A stretch of 64,000 nucleotides of DNA from Cellulomonas sp. URHE0023. Lineage in GTDB: Bacteria > Actinomycetota > Actinomycetes > Actinomycetales > Cellulomonadaceae. Shown here one piece after another: positions 54,025 to 63,209 of the stretch (the stretch's first letter is position 1; the number at the start of each line of letters is the position of its first letter). Under the pieces are notes generated by a model. The model was given only the letters and a program-made list of their open reading frames with translations, was not told the DNA's origin and searched no databases. Both the position numbers and the translations under genes were made by a program. The stretch lies in assembly GCF_000688475.1 (NCBI RefSeq), contig NZ_JIAN01000006.1:310001-374000 (forward strand). Reading direction: 5' to 3'.

Positions 54025-54125
54025 GGGGCCCTCCCGGCACGGGTGAACTGCAGGATGTCGCATATGCACGATGTCTGGTCGAGCATGGCAGTTCCGCAGG
54101 TCACCGCGCGAGGCGCCGCGGCAGG

Positions 54126-57100
54126 TCAGCCGTAGAAGACTCGTTCGACGACGGTCCGGGCCCGTCGTGCGGTCCGCAGATAGTCCTGCTCGAGCTCGCC
54201 GCCTGAACCGGCGGGATAGCCGACAACGCGTGCCAGACCTGCCAGTGCCTGCCGGTCGTGCGGCAGGACGTCGGCGTGGGCCCCGCCGCGACCGGTCCAG
54301 AGCACGTTGCCATCGCGCAGCCGCGACGCCAGCACCCACGCCTCGGTCAGAACACGCGCATCGTCGACGTCGAGAAGCCCCGCGGTCGCTGCGGCGTCGA
54401 GCGCCTCGAGCGTCTCGGTCGTGCGCAGGCCCGGAACGTCGTGCGCGTGCTGGAGCTGGAGGAGCTGCGCGGTCCACTCGACGTCGGAGATCCCACCGCG
54501 GCCGAGCTTGAGGTGGCGCGCGGGCTCGACACCCCGGGGCAGCCGCTCGGACTCGACCCGCGCCTTGATCCGGCGGATCTCGCGCTCGACAGAAGGGTCG
54601 ACACCGCCCTGCGGGTACCTCAGGGGGGCGACGAGGTCGACGAACCGCTCCCCCAGCTCGAGGTCACCGGCGACCGGACGGGCCCTGAGCAGCGCCTGGC
54701 TCTCCCACGGGGACGACCAGCGGTCGTAGTACTCGGCGTAGGAGTCGAATGACCGGACCATCGGACCGTTGCGGCCCTCGGGACGCAGGTCGGCGTCGAC
54801 CTCGAGGGTGGGCTCCGGACCGACCGTGCCGAGCAGAGTCCGCAGGGTCGTGGTGACCGACAGGGCGAACTCCTGCGCAAGCACACCGTCCGCACCCGGA
54901 CGCGGATCGTGCACGAACAGGACGTCGGCGTCGGAGGAGTAGCCCATCTCCCGGCCACCCCAGCGCCCCATCGCGACCACGAGCATCCGCGTCGGGCTCT
55001 CGTCCAGACCGCGCTGCGAGCGGGCCTCCCACTCGGCCACCCGCAGGGCACCGACCAGCACGACGTCGGCTGCGACACTCAGGCTCCGGGAGGCGCGGGT
55101 CCCCGTGACCGTTCCGGTGACGTCGGCTGCGGCGGTGCGCGCGAGCTCCCTACGACGCAGACCCCGCAGGGACGTGACCGCCTTCACCGGTTCGTCCGAC
55201 CGCGTCAGGATGGCGTCCGCCTCGGCCGTCAACCGCTCGTAGGTGCGCGGCTCCAGGTCGGCGTCGTCGGCGAGCCACGTCACCGACTCGGGCGACCGGG
55301 TCAGGGCGTCGGCGACGTACCGGCTCGTCGACAGCACGCGGGCCAGCCGCCCCGCCGCCGTGCCGGAGTCGCGGAGCAGCTTGAGGTACCAGTGCGTGGA
55401 ACCGAGCTCGTCCGAGAGCCGGCGGAACGCCAGCAGGCCACCATCGGGGTCCGCGCCGTCCGCGAACCACCCGAGCATCACCGGCAGGAGCTGACGTTGG
55501 ATCGCGGCGCGCCGGGAGAGACCTTCCGTGAGCGCTGCGATGTGCCGCATGGCGCCCGACGGGTCGAGGTAGCCGATCGCCGCGAGGCGGGCGCGCGCCT
55601 CGTCGGGAGACAGGCTCGCCTCCTCCGCCGACAGCTGCGCGGTGGCCGGCAGGAGCGGGCGGTAGAAGAGCTCCTCGTGCAGGCCGCGGACGTCGCGCTT
55701 GGCAGCCTTCCATCGTTCCAGAAGGCCTTCGGCGCCCTCGGCGCGCATCCCGACCGACCGGGCGAGGCGACGCAGGTCGGGCTCAGCGGTGGGCATGAGA
55801 TGCGTGCGACGCAGGCGGTGCAGCTGGATGCGGTGCTCGAGCGCGCGCATCAGCCGGTAGCAGACGGCCAGCTGGGCCGCGTGCGACCGCCCGACGTAAC
55901 CGCCCGCAGCCAGGGCGGCCAGCGCCGTCAAGGTGCTGGGGCTGCGGATCGACTCGTCGGCCCTGCCGTGCACGAGCTGCAGGAGCTGCACGGTGAACTC
56001 GACGTCGCGCAGGCCGCCGACGCCGAGCTTGATCTGCCGGTCCGCCTCAGCCGCTGGCACGTAGCTCTCGACCCGGCGCCGCATGGCCTGCGAGTCCTCG
56101 ACGAAGTGCTCGCGCGTGACCGCTCCCCACACGAACGGCTGCGTCATCGCGACGTACTCCTCGCCGAGCGCACGGTCACCGGCGAGCGGACGGGCCTTGA
56201 GCAGCGCCTGGAACTCCCACGTCTTGGCCCACCGCTCGTAGTACGCCTTGTGGCTCGCGATCGTGCGGACCAGCGGGCCGTTCTTGCCCTCGGGCCGCAG
56301 CGCGGCGTCCACCGGCCAGAGCGCAGGCTCGGTCGACGGCGTCGAGCACGCCCGAGCGAGGCCGGCCGCGAGCCGCGCGCCGACCGAGAGCGCCTCGGCC
56401 TCGTCGACACCGTCGACGGGCTCCGCCACATAGATGACGTCGACGTCGCTGACGTAGTTGAGCTCGCGCCCGCCGCACTTGCCCATGCCGATCACGGACA
56501 GCCGGACGCCCAAGCCGTGGTCGTCGAGCTCGGCGCGTGCGAGCGCGAGCGCCGCCTCCAGCGCCGCCGCGGCGAGGTCGGCGAGCGCCGCCGCGACGCC
56601 CGGAAGCCGGCTGAGCGGGTCGTTGCTCGTCAGGTCGGTCGCGGCGATCCGCAGCAGCCGGAACCGGTACGCCCTGCGCATCGCGTCGATACCGGCCGAC
56701 CCGGCCAGGGCTGCGACCGGGACGTCCGCCGCCGGGTCTGCACCGACCGCGGTGAGCAGCTCGGCGCGCACAGCCTCGACCGGGACGCCGGTTCCGGGTG
56801 CCTCGTCGAGCAGGATGCTCAGCGCCTCGGGGTGGGCGACCAGCGTGTCGCCGAGCGCGACCGATGCGCCCACCACCGCGAGGAGCCGTGCGCGCGGGCC
56901 ACCGTCCTGCGACAGGATCCCCCGCAGGACTCCAGGGTCCTCGGCTGCCGATGCCGCCAGCTTCGCGAGCGCGAGCAGCGCCTGGTCAGGGTCGGCGACC
57001 TCCGTCAGCGCACCGACCAGGAGGTCGGCCGGTGAGTCGACGACCCGGAGCAGCGCCGGATCGTCCAGGAGCGTCTGCGCGCGCGCGGCGTCCAGGACGC

Positions 57101-57155
57101 CCGCGCGGGTCAGCCGCCCGGCGAGCGAGCCACGGCCCGAGGACGCGACCGTCAC
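54126..57155 (-). CDS. glnE: bifunctional glutamine synthetase adenylyltransferase/deadenylylase
   Basis: 1009 aa with two nucleotidyltransferase domains. The N-terminal one, for AMP removal, has GKCGGRELNYVSDVD near 228; the C-terminal one, for AMP addition, has GRWGGREMGYSSDAD near 740. Both keep the GGxE and SDxD metal residues. It adjusts GlnA by modifying its tyrosine according to nitrogen status. GTG 57155 overlaps the glnA2 stop as GTGA, so it is translated with glnA2, although only GlnA has the target tyrosine. The order glnA, glnE, glnA2 equals Rv2220-Rv2222c. Confidence 0.95.
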   Translation of the reverse strand: MTVASSGRGSLAGRLTRAGVLDAARAQTLLDDPALLRVVDSPADLLVGALTEVADPDQALLALAKLAASAAEDPGVLRGILSQDGGPRARLLAVVGASVALGDTLVAHPEALSILLDEAPGTGVPVEAVRAELLTAVGADPAADVPVAALAGSAGIDAMRRAYRFRLLRIAATDLTSNDPLSRLPGVAAALADLAAAALEAALALARAELDDHGLGVRLSVIGMGKCGGRELNYVSDVDVIYVAEPVDGVDEAEALSVGARLAAGLARACSTPSTEPALWPVDAALRPEGKNGPLVRTIASHKAYYERWAKTWEFQALLKARPLAGDRALGEEYVAMTQPFVWGAVTREHFVEDSQAMRRRVESYVPAAEADRQIKLGVGGLRDVEFTVQLLQLVHGRADESIRSPSTLTALAALAAGGYVGRSHAAQLAVCYRLMRALEHRIQLHRLRRTHLMPTAEPDLRRLARSVGMRAEGAEGLLERWKAAKRDVRGLHEELFYRPLLPATAQLSAEEASLSPDEARARLAAIGYLDPSGAMRHIAALTEGLSRRAAIQRQLLPVMLGWFADGADPDGGLLAFRRLSDELGSTHWYLKLLRDSGTAAGRLARVLSTSRYVADALTRSPESVTWLADDADLEPRTYERLTAEADAILTRSDEPVKAVTSLRGLRRRELARTAAADVTGTVTGTRASRSLSVAADVVLVGALRVAEWEARSQRGLDESPTRMLVVAMGRWGGREMGYSSDADVLFVHDPRPGADGVLAQEFALSVTTTLRTLLGTVGPEPTLEVDADLRPEGRNGPMVRSFDSYAEYYDRWSSPWESQALLRARPVAGDLELGERFVDLVAPLRYPQGGVDPSVEREIRRIKARVESERLPRGVEPARHLKLGRGGISDVEWTAQLLQLQHAHDVPGLRTTETLEALDAAATAGLLDVDDARVLTEAWVLASRLRDGNVLWTGRGGAHADVLPHDRQALAGLARVVGYPAGSGGELEQDYLRTARRARTVVERVFYG

Positions 57156-58489
57156 AGGACCGGCAGGAACCGCCGCAGCTCGTACGGCGTGACCTGAGCG
57201 GCGTAGGCGTCCCACTCCTGGCGCTTGTTGCGCAGGAAGTAGTCGAACACGTGCTCGCCGAGCGTCTCGGCGACCAGCTCGGACTTCTCCATGATGGAGA
57301 TGGCCGCGTCGAGCGAGGTGGGCAGCGGCTCGATGCCCAGAGCCCGCCGCTCGGAGTCGGTCAGCTCCCAGACGTCGTCCTCGGCGCCCTCGGGGAACTC
57401 GTAGCCCTCCTCGATGCCCTTGAGGCCGGCGTTGAGGATGACCGCGAACGCGAGGTACGGGTTGGTCGCTGAGTCCACAGCGCGGTACTCGATGCGGCTC
57501 GAGTTGCCCTTGCCGGGCTTGTACATCGGCACGCGGACCAGGGCCGAGCGGTTGTTGTGACCCCAGCAGATGTAGCTCGGCGCCTCAGCGCCTCCCCAGA
57601 GCCGCTTGTAGGAGTTCACGAACTGGTTGGTGACCGCCGTGATCTCGGCGGCGTGCTTGAGCAGGCCGGCGATGAACGACTTGGCAGTCTTCGACAGCTC
57701 GAGGTGCCCACCCGACTCGTGGAACGCGTTGGCGTCACCCTGGAACAGCGACAGGTGGGTGTGCATCCCGGAGCCCGGCTGGTCGGCCAGCGGCTTCGGC
57801 ATGAACGACGCGAACACGCCCTGCTCGAGCGCGACCTCCTTGACCACCGTGCGGAACGTCATGATGTTGTCCGCGGTCGTGAGGGCGTCGGCGTACCGCA
57901 GGTCGATCTCGTTCTGACCAGGGCCCGCCTCGTGGTGGGAGAACTCCACCGAGATGCCCATCGACTCGAGCATCGTGATCGCGGCACGCCGGAAGTCGTG
58001 GGCGGTCCCGCGCGGCACGTGGTCGAAGTAGCCGCCCTGGTCGACCGGCACGAGCGGCTGGGTCGGGTCCGCGGGTGCGTCGAACAGATAGAACTCGACC
58101 TCGGGGTGCGTGTAGAACGTGAACCCCTGCTCGGCCGCGCGGGACAGCGCGCGCTTGAGCACGTTGCGCGAGTCGGCCAGCGACGGCTCACCGTTGGGCG
58201 TCAGCAGGTCGCAGAACATGCGCGCGGTTCCGTGCCGCTCACCGCGCCAGGGCAGCACCTGGAACGTCGACGGGTCGGGGCGGGCGATCATGTCCGCCTC
58301 GTACACCCGCGTCAGGCCCTCGATCGCGCTCCCGTCGAACCCGATGCCCTCCGAGAACGCGGCCTCGAGCTCAGCCGGGGCGACCGCCACCGACTTGAGG
58401 ATCCCGAGCACGTCGGTGAACCAGAGGCGGATGAAGCGGATGTCCCGCTCCTCGACTGTGCGGAGCACGAACTCCTGCTGCCTGTCCAT
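57152..58489 (-). CDS. glnA2: glutamine synthetase-like protein GlnA2
   Basis: 445 aa, GS fold of the GSI-alpha type without the 25-residue insertion of GSI-beta. Conserved parts are GIGFDGSAIEG near 51, THPEVEFYLFD near 128, GSGMHTHLSLF near 240 and NNRSALVRVP near 312. The adenylylation tyrosine region reads DDVWELTDSER, with Trp in place of Tyr, so GlnE should not modify it there. In Streptomyces coelicolor GlnA2 is reported to be a gamma-glutamylpolyamine synthetase, so true glutamine synthesis should not be assumed. ATG 58489 with AGGA upstream is chosen over ATG 58498. Confidence 0.92.
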   Translation of the reverse strand: MDRQQEFVLRTVEERDIRFIRLWFTDVLGILKSVAVAPAELEAAFSEGIGFDGSAIEGLTRVYEADMIARPDPSTFQVLPWRGERHGTARMFCDLLTPNGEPSLADSRNVLKRALSRAAEQGFTFYTHPEVEFYLFDAPADPTQPLVPVDQGGYFDHVPRGTAHDFRRAAITMLESMGISVEFSHHEAGPGQNEIDLRYADALTTADNIMTFRTVVKEVALEQGVFASFMPKPLADQPGSGMHTHLSLFQGDANAFHESGGHLELSKTAKSFIAGLLKHAAEITAVTNQFVNSYKRLWGGAEAPSYICWGHNNRSALVRVPMYKPGKGNSSRIEYRAVDSATNPYLAFAVILNAGLKGIEEGYEFPEGAEDDVWELTDSERRALGIEPLPTSLDAAISIMEKSELVAETLGEHVFDYFLRNKRQEWDAYAAQVTPYELRRFLPVL

Positions 58490-58594
58490 GCGGTACATCC
58501 TGCCTGATGAACCACTGTTCCGAGCGTCACTGTCCGGGGTGGGTTACTGGCGTGAGTCGCGCCACCCTGGAAGCCGTCCCGCCGACCTGATGGT

Positions 58595-58600
58595 TACGCT
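58595..58600 (+). promoter_or_regulatory. -10 box (TACGCT), leaderless start of nadE
   Basis: TACGCT, seven bases before the ATG at 58608, in the 118-base glnA2-nadE divergent spacer. Confidence 0.45.
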
Positions 58601-58607
58601 CGGACAC

Positions 58608-60284
58608 ATGCCTCACGCCCGCGTCGCACTGGCGCAGATCGACACGCGAGTGGGTGACGTCGCGGCCAACGCCGACGCGGTGCTCGCCTGGTCGCGCAGA
58701 GCCGCGGACGCGGGCGCCGACCTCGTCGTGTTCCCCGAGATGACGCTCACCGGCTACCCGATCGAGGATCTCGCCCTGCGCTCGTCGTTCCGGCGAGGAG
58801 CCGAGGGGGCGCTCCAGCGCGTCGCCGCCGAGCTCGCCGACGACGGGCTCGGGGACCTGGCGGTTCTCGTGGGAACGGTCGGCGAGCGGTCGGTCACACC
58901 CGTCAGCGCACCGCACGCGCCTGAGGGGCCTCGTCGGCCCACCAACCAGGCGGTCCTGCTGCAGCACGGCCGGGTGCAGGCGCGCTACAACAAGCACCAC
59001 CTGCCCAACTACGGCGTCTTCGACGAGTACCGGATCTTCGCGCCCGGCGACGACGTCATGGTCATCGACGTGCAGGGGCGACGCGTGGGCGTGGTGGTCT
59101 GCGAGGACATCTGGCAGGACGGTGGACCCGTCTCCCAGATGGACGAGCAGGAGGTGTCGCTCCTGGTGGTACTCAACGCGTCGCCGTACGAGGAGGGCAA
59201 GGGGCACCAGCGCGTCGAGCTGGCCGCCCGCCGCGCCCACGAGGTGCAGGCTCCCGTCGCCTACGTGAACCTGGTCGGCGCGCAGGACGACCTCGTGTTC
59301 GACGGTGGCTCGTTCGTGATCGCGACCGACGGCCGCGTCCTGACCAGCGCCCCGCAGTTCGAGGAGCAGCTGCTCGTGTGGGACCTGCTGGACGACGACG
59401 ACGCACCGTCCGAGGGCCCCAGGGCACGGGCGCTCGACCCCGACGAGGAGGTCTACCAGGCACTCGTCGCGGGGCTGCGGGGGTACGTGCGCAAGAACGG
59501 CTTCCGCACCGTCCTGCTCGGTCTGTCGGGGGGCATCGACTCGGCGCTCGTCGCCGCGATCGCCGCCGACGCCATCGGGGGCGAGAACGTGGTCGGCGTC
59601 TCGATGCCCTCGGTCTACTCCTCCGACCACAGCAAGGACGACGCCGAGGACCTCGCCAAGCGCATCGGTGCCGACTACCGGGTGCAGCCGATCAAGACGA
59701 TGGTCGACGCGTTCGAGAGCGAGATCCCGCTGGACGGCGTCGCCGCCGAGAACCTGCAGGCCCGCGTCCGCGGCGTGATCCTCATGGCGATCTCCAACCG
59801 CGAAGGTCACCTGGTCATCGCACCCGGAAACAAGTCCGAGCTCGCAACGGGCTACACCACGATCTACGACGCGGGCAGCATCGGAGGCTTCGCCCCGATC
59901 AAGGACATCGACAAGTCCCGCGTCTGGAAGCTCGCCCGCTGGCGGAACAACGCGGCGCTCGACGCCGGCGAGCTCCCGCCGATCCCGGAGTCGTCGATCA
60001 CGAAGCCGCCGTCCGCCGAGCTCCGTCCCGGACAGACCGACCAGGACTCGCTCCCGGCGTACGACCTTCTCGACGAGGTGCTCGACGCCTACGTCGAGAA
60101 TGCCGAAGGTCGGCCGGAGCTGCTCGCCCGCGGGTTCGACCCGGAGGTCGTCGACAAGGTCCTTGCCCTGGTCGACCGGGCCGAGTGGAAACGACGCCAG
60201 TACCCCCTGGGCACCAAGGTGACGGCGCTGGCATTCGGTCGCGACCGACGCCTTCCGATCACCGCAGCGTGGCGAGAAGCCTGA
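58608..60284 (+). CDS. nadE: glutamine-dependent NAD+ synthetase
   Basis: 558 aa. The N-terminal nitrilase-fold glutaminase has the triad Glu44 (VFPEMTLTGYP), a Lys near 128 (YNKHHLPNYG) and Cys165 (VVCEDIW). The C-terminal synthetase has the ATP loop GLSGGIDSALV near 305 and the APGNKSELATGYTT motif near 405. It amidates nicotinate adenine dinucleotide with ammonia channelled from glutamine. It is shorter than the roughly 680-residue mycobacterial enzyme. The ATG at 58608 is supported by a TACGCT box. It is divergent from glnA2. Confidence 0.95.
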   Translation: MPHARVALAQIDTRVGDVAANADAVLAWSRRAADAGADLVVFPEMTLTGYPIEDLALRSSFRRGAEGALQRVAAELADDGLGDLAVLVGTVGERSVTPVSAPHAPEGPRRPTNQAVLLQHGRVQARYNKHHLPNYGVFDEYRIFAPGDDVMVIDVQGRRVGVVVCEDIWQDGGPVSQMDEQEVSLLVVLNASPYEEGKGHQRVELAARRAHEVQAPVAYVNLVGAQDDLVFDGGSFVIATDGRVLTSAPQFEEQLLVWDLLDDDDAPSEGPRARALDPDEEVYQALVAGLRGYVRKNGFRTVLLGLSGGIDSALVAAIAADAIGGENVVGVSMPSVYSSDHSKDDAEDLAKRIGADYRVQPIKTMVDAFESEIPLDGVAAENLQARVRGVILMAISNREGHLVIAPGNKSELATGYTTIYDAGSIGGFAPIKDIDKSRVWKLARWRNNAALDAGELPPIPESSITKPPSAELRPGQTDQDSLPAYDLLDEVLDAYVENAEGRPELLARGFDPEVVDKVLALVDRAEWKRRQYPLGTKVTALAFGRDRRLPITAAWREA

Positions 60285-60307
60285 CCGACTACAGGAGCAC
60301 TGACGAG

Positions 60308-61120
60308 ATGAGCCAGACCCCCAAGCGGATGCGCGTGCACCACCTGCGCGAGGCCAAGGAGCGCGGTGAGCGGCTGACCATGCTCACCGCCTATGACGCC
60401 GTGACCGCGCACATCTTCGACGCCGCGGGCATCGACATGCTCCTGGTCGGTGACTCGATCGGGAACACGATGCACGGGCACACCACGACGCTTCCCGTGA
60501 CCGTCGACGACCTGATCCCGCCTGCGCGCGCCGTCGCCCGGGCGGCGCAGCGCGCTTTCGTCGTCGCCGACCTCCCGTTCGGTTCGTACGAGGCCGGCCC
60601 CGAGCAGGCGCTCGTGACGGCGGTGCGGATGATGAAGGAGACCGGCGTCGCCGCCGTGAAGTTCGAAGGTGGCAAGCGGGTGGTCCCGCAGATCAAGGCG
60701 CTCACGGATGCGGGCATCCCGGTGGTCGCGCACCTGGGCTACACGCCGCAGTCGGAGAACCTGCTCGGCGGACCGCGCGTCCAAGGCCGAGGCGACCACG
60801 CCGCCGAGGTGCTGTGCGAGGACGCCGTCGCGGTGGCCGCGGCCGGCGCCGTCGCCGTGGTGCTCGAGATGGTGCCTGCACCCGTCGCGGCGCGGATCAC
60901 GGAGATCGTCGCGATCCCGACCATCGGTATCGGCGCCGGCACCGGATGCGACGGCCAGGTGCTCGTCTGGGTCGACATGGCCGGCATGACCGACTGGTCA
61001 CCGCGCTTCGCCAAGCGGTTCGGCGAGGTGGGCGCCGCGTTGAGCGCCGCGGCGACCGCGTACGCGGAAGAGGTTCGCAACGGCACGTTCCCGGACGCTG
61101 GTCACCAGTTCGACGCATGA
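60308..61120 (+). CDS. panB: 3-methyl-2-oxobutanoate hydroxymethyltransferase
   Basis: 270 aa, a TIM barrel that adds a hydroxymethyl group from methylene-tetrahydrofolate to ketoisovalerate, the first step of pantothenate synthesis. Motifs: LTMLTAYDAVTAHIFDAAGID near 21-41 (metal Asp), LLVGDSIGNTMHGH near 43-56, the KFEGG stretch near 119, the catalytic Glu in VLEMVPAP near 181, and IGIGAG near 203. ATG 60308 follows nadE by 23 bases. Its stop overlaps the next start. The counterpart is Rv2225. Confidence 0.96.
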   Translation: MSQTPKRMRVHHLREAKERGERLTMLTAYDAVTAHIFDAAGIDMLLVGDSIGNTMHGHTTTLPVTVDDLIPPARAVARAAQRAFVVADLPFGSYEAGPEQALVTAVRMMKETGVAAVKFEGGKRVVPQIKALTDAGIPVVAHLGYTPQSENLLGGPRVQGRGDHAAEVLCEDAVAVAAAGAVAVVLEMVPAPVAARITEIVAIPTIGIGAGTGCDGQVLVWVDMAGMTDWSPRFAKRFGEVGAALSAAATAYAEEVRNGTFPDAGHQFDA

Positions 61121-62100
61121 CGGTACGCGGCACGGTCCTGGCGGCAGGGCTCGTCGTCTGCGCCGTCCTGGTCGGCCTGGCACTGCCGGTCGCCGCGGGC
61201 ATCTACCCGGTCGCTCAGCTCGTGTCGTTCCGTGCCGTCATCGGGCTCGGTGCGCTGGGAATCGCGGCTGTGCTCGTCGCACTGCCCCGCCGGAGGCGAG
61301 TGCTGTTCCCGCTCGTGGTGGCGTTCGCCGTCGGCGCTCTCGCTCAGGTCGGGGTCCTCGCCTATCGCAGCGTGCCGCTCGGGCCGGCCGCCGGGGCCGG
61401 TCCCGACGACGGGGCCGGTTCCGACGACAGGGTCGTCGTCCTGTCGTTCAACACCCTGGACGTCGTCACGCCGGCAGAGCTGTTCGCGCTCATCAGCGCG
61501 CACCACGCGGATGTGGTCGTGCTGCCTGAGACGTCGCACCGGACCGGCGTCGAGGTGGCAGCGCTCATGGCGCAGACGGGTCGCCCCATGCAGGTGCGCA
61601 CGGCGGGGGGCACCAGGGGGTTCGTCTCGGGCACCACGCTGCTCGTCGGTGAACGGCTCGGCAGCTATGGCGCGTCGACGTCGCTCCCCACACGCTTCGG
61701 CTCGTTGCGGGTGGAGCCAGAGGACCCCGCGTCCCCTGTGATCGTCGCGGCGCACCCCATCTCACCGGGGGCGCGCTCGAGCATGGAGGCGTGGCGCCAG
61801 GACACCGCGCTGATCGCTCACACGTGCGCGACGACGCCTGGCGCCATCGTCGCCGGGGACCTGAACGCCACCCTCGACCATCCCGGGCTCCGGAACCTCG
61901 GTCCGTGCGTCGACGCTGCCCGCGAGGTCGGCGAGGCGTCGCAGGGCACCTGGCCGTCGTCGGCACCGACCTTGCTCGCCGCACCGATCGACCACGTCCT
62001 CGTGGACGGGCGCGCGTGGCGCGTCGTGGACTTCTCGGTCCTGCCGGCCACCGGCGGCAGCGACCACCGGCCCATCGTCGCGATCCTCGAACGGCGCTGA
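61117..62100 (+). CDS. endonuclease/exonuclease/phosphatase-family membrane protein
   Basis: 327 aa. Three membrane helices occupy about 5-30, 36-56 and 62-84. The EEP domain follows: VVVLSFNTLDVV near 107 (Asn), VVVLPETS near 132 (metal Glu), VAGDLNATLDH near 247 (Asp, Asn) and GGSDHRPIVA near the end (Asp-His pair). All catalytic positions are present, so it is likely a membrane-anchored phosphodiesterase or phosphatase facing outside; the substrate is unknown. ATG 61117 overlaps the panB stop (ATGA). It converges on a small gene one base after its stop. Confidence 0.85.
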   Translation: MTVRGTVLAAGLVVCAVLVGLALPVAAGIYPVAQLVSFRAVIGLGALGIAAVLVALPRRRRVLFPLVVAFAVGALAQVGVLAYRSVPLGPAAGAGPDDGAGSDDRVVVLSFNTLDVVTPAELFALISAHHADVVVLPETSHRTGVEVAALMAQTGRPMQVRTAGGTRGFVSGTTLLVGERLGSYGASTSLPTRFGSLRVEPEDPASPVIVAAHPISPGARSSMEAWRQDTALIAHTCATTPGAIVAGDLNATLDHPGLRNLGPCVDAAREVGEASQGTWPSSAPTLLAAPIDHVLVDGRAWRVVDFSVLPATGGSDHRPIVAILERR

Positions 62101-62101
62101 C

Positions 62102-62272
62102 TCAGCGCTGCTGGTCCTGCTCGTCCCACGACTGGTTGCGCTTGCGCGCGGTCTCCAGGGCCTGCGACGCCGCCTCACGCGTCGGGTACGGGCCCATGAG
62201 CTTGGTGTAGTCGCTCTGCCTGCCCTCCTCCACCTGATGCGTCTCGATGTTGAAGTAGAACCCGTCGGCCAT
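62102..62272 (-). CDS. 56-aa SPOR-like small protein
   Basis: Starts [21 protein letters not shown] and continues [17 protein letters not shown]. The aromatic strand, the phrase GPYPTREAA and the helix after it resemble a half-size SPOR-like or hypothetical actinobacterial domain; no membrane segment is present. ATG 62272 has GAGGAGAGGG just upstream, a clear ribosome site, so the gene is real despite its size. It is divergent from map. Confidence 0.65.
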   Translation of the reverse strand: MADGFYFNIETHQVEEGRQSDYTKLMGPYPTREAASQALETARKRNQSWDEQDQQR

Positions 62273-62323
62273 CGCCCTCTCCTCTCTGCGGGGCACCACG
62301 CGGCTCCGATGCCCTCCCTTCCG

Positions 62324-62329
62324 TAGACT
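62324..62329 (+). promoter_or_regulatory. -10 box (TAGACT), leaderless start of map
   Basis: TAGACT, seven bases before the ATG at 62337. Confidence 0.5.
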
Positions 62330-62336
62330 GCCAGGT

Positions 62337-63209
62337 ATGTCGTCCGTCCACGCGCCGCGCAGCGCCCTCGTCCCGGGCACCGTCAGCGCTCGCCGCTCCG
62401 TCCCGTCGTCGATCCCCCGCCCCGAGTACGTGGGGCGCCCTGGTCCGGCGCGCTACACGGGTCCGAACGTCTTCGACGAGGACATGGTCGACCGCATCCG
62501 GGTCGCTGCGCGCCTCGCGGCGCAAGCGCTGGCCCTGGTCGGTGAGCACGTCGAACCGGGTGTCACCACCGACCAGCTCGACGCCATCGGCCACGAGTTC
62601 CTGATCGACCACGGTGCCTATCCCTCGACGCTGGGCTACCGGGGGTTCTCGAAGTCGCTGTGCACGTCGGTCAACGAGGTCATCTGCCACGGGATCCCCG
62701 ACTCCACGGTCGTCGAGGACGGCGACATCGTGAACATCGACGTCACGGCGTACATCGGCGGGGTGCACGGGGACAACAACGCGACGTTCCTGGCCGGAGA
62801 CGTGGACGAGGAGTCCCGCCTGCTCGTCGCGCGGACCCAGGAGGCCCTGTCCCGGGCGATCAAGGCGGCCATACCCGGGCGCGAGATCAACATCATCGGG
62901 CGGGTGATCGAGAAGTACGCCGCCCGCTTCGGTTACGGCGTGGTGCGCGACTACACCGGGCACGGCGTCGGACCGGCCTTCCACACCGGGCTCGTCATCC
63001 CGCACTACGACGCGGCACCCGGCTACGACACGCTCATCGAGCCGGGGATGGTCTTCACGATCGAGCCGATGCTGAACCTCGGAACCCCGGACTGGGTCAT
63101 GTGGGACGACGACTGGACGGTGCTCACCGCCGACGGTCGCCGCAGTGCCCAGTTCGAGCACACCCTGCTCGTCACCGAGACCGGAGCGGAGATCCTGACA
63201 CTGCCATGA
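62337..63209 (+). CDS. map: type I methionine aminopeptidase with N-terminal extension
   Basis: 290 aa. The catalytic fold starts near 45; the first 40 residues are a Pro/Arg-rich extension ([16 protein letters not shown]), as in MetAP type 1c proteins such as M. tuberculosis MapB. Dinuclear metal ligands are Asp in VNIDVTAY near 138, Asp in [10 protein letters not shown] near 149, His in [10 protein letters not shown] near 212, and Glu in FTIEPM near 245 and QFEHTLL near 276. It removes the initiator Met from new proteins. A TAGACT box supports ATG 62337. The stop overlaps ppgK. Confidence 0.95.
   Translation: MSSVHAPRSALVPGTVSARRSVPSSIPRPEYVGRPGPARYTGPNVFDEDMVDRIRVAARLAAQALALVGEHVEPGVTTDQLDAIGHEFLIDHGAYPSTLGYRGFSKSLCTSVNEVICHGIPDSTVVEDGDIVNIDVTAYIGGVHGDNNATFLAGDVDEESRLLVARTQEALSRAIKAAIPGREINIIGRVIEKYAARFGYGVVRDYTGHGVGPAFHTGLVIPHYDAAPGYDTLIEPGMVFTIEPMLNLGTPDWVMWDDDWTVLTADGRRSAQFEHTLLVTETGAEILTLP

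Noticed and set aside
54909-57035. 708-residue open frame opposite glnE
   Set aside because: Shadow of glnE; no recognisable motif and no ribosome site.
58490-58607. Possible GlnR box between glnA2 and nadE
   Set aside because: One GTGAC half followed at six bases by AACAG on the minus strand; it lacks the GAAAC element and the second repeat, unlike the glnA box.
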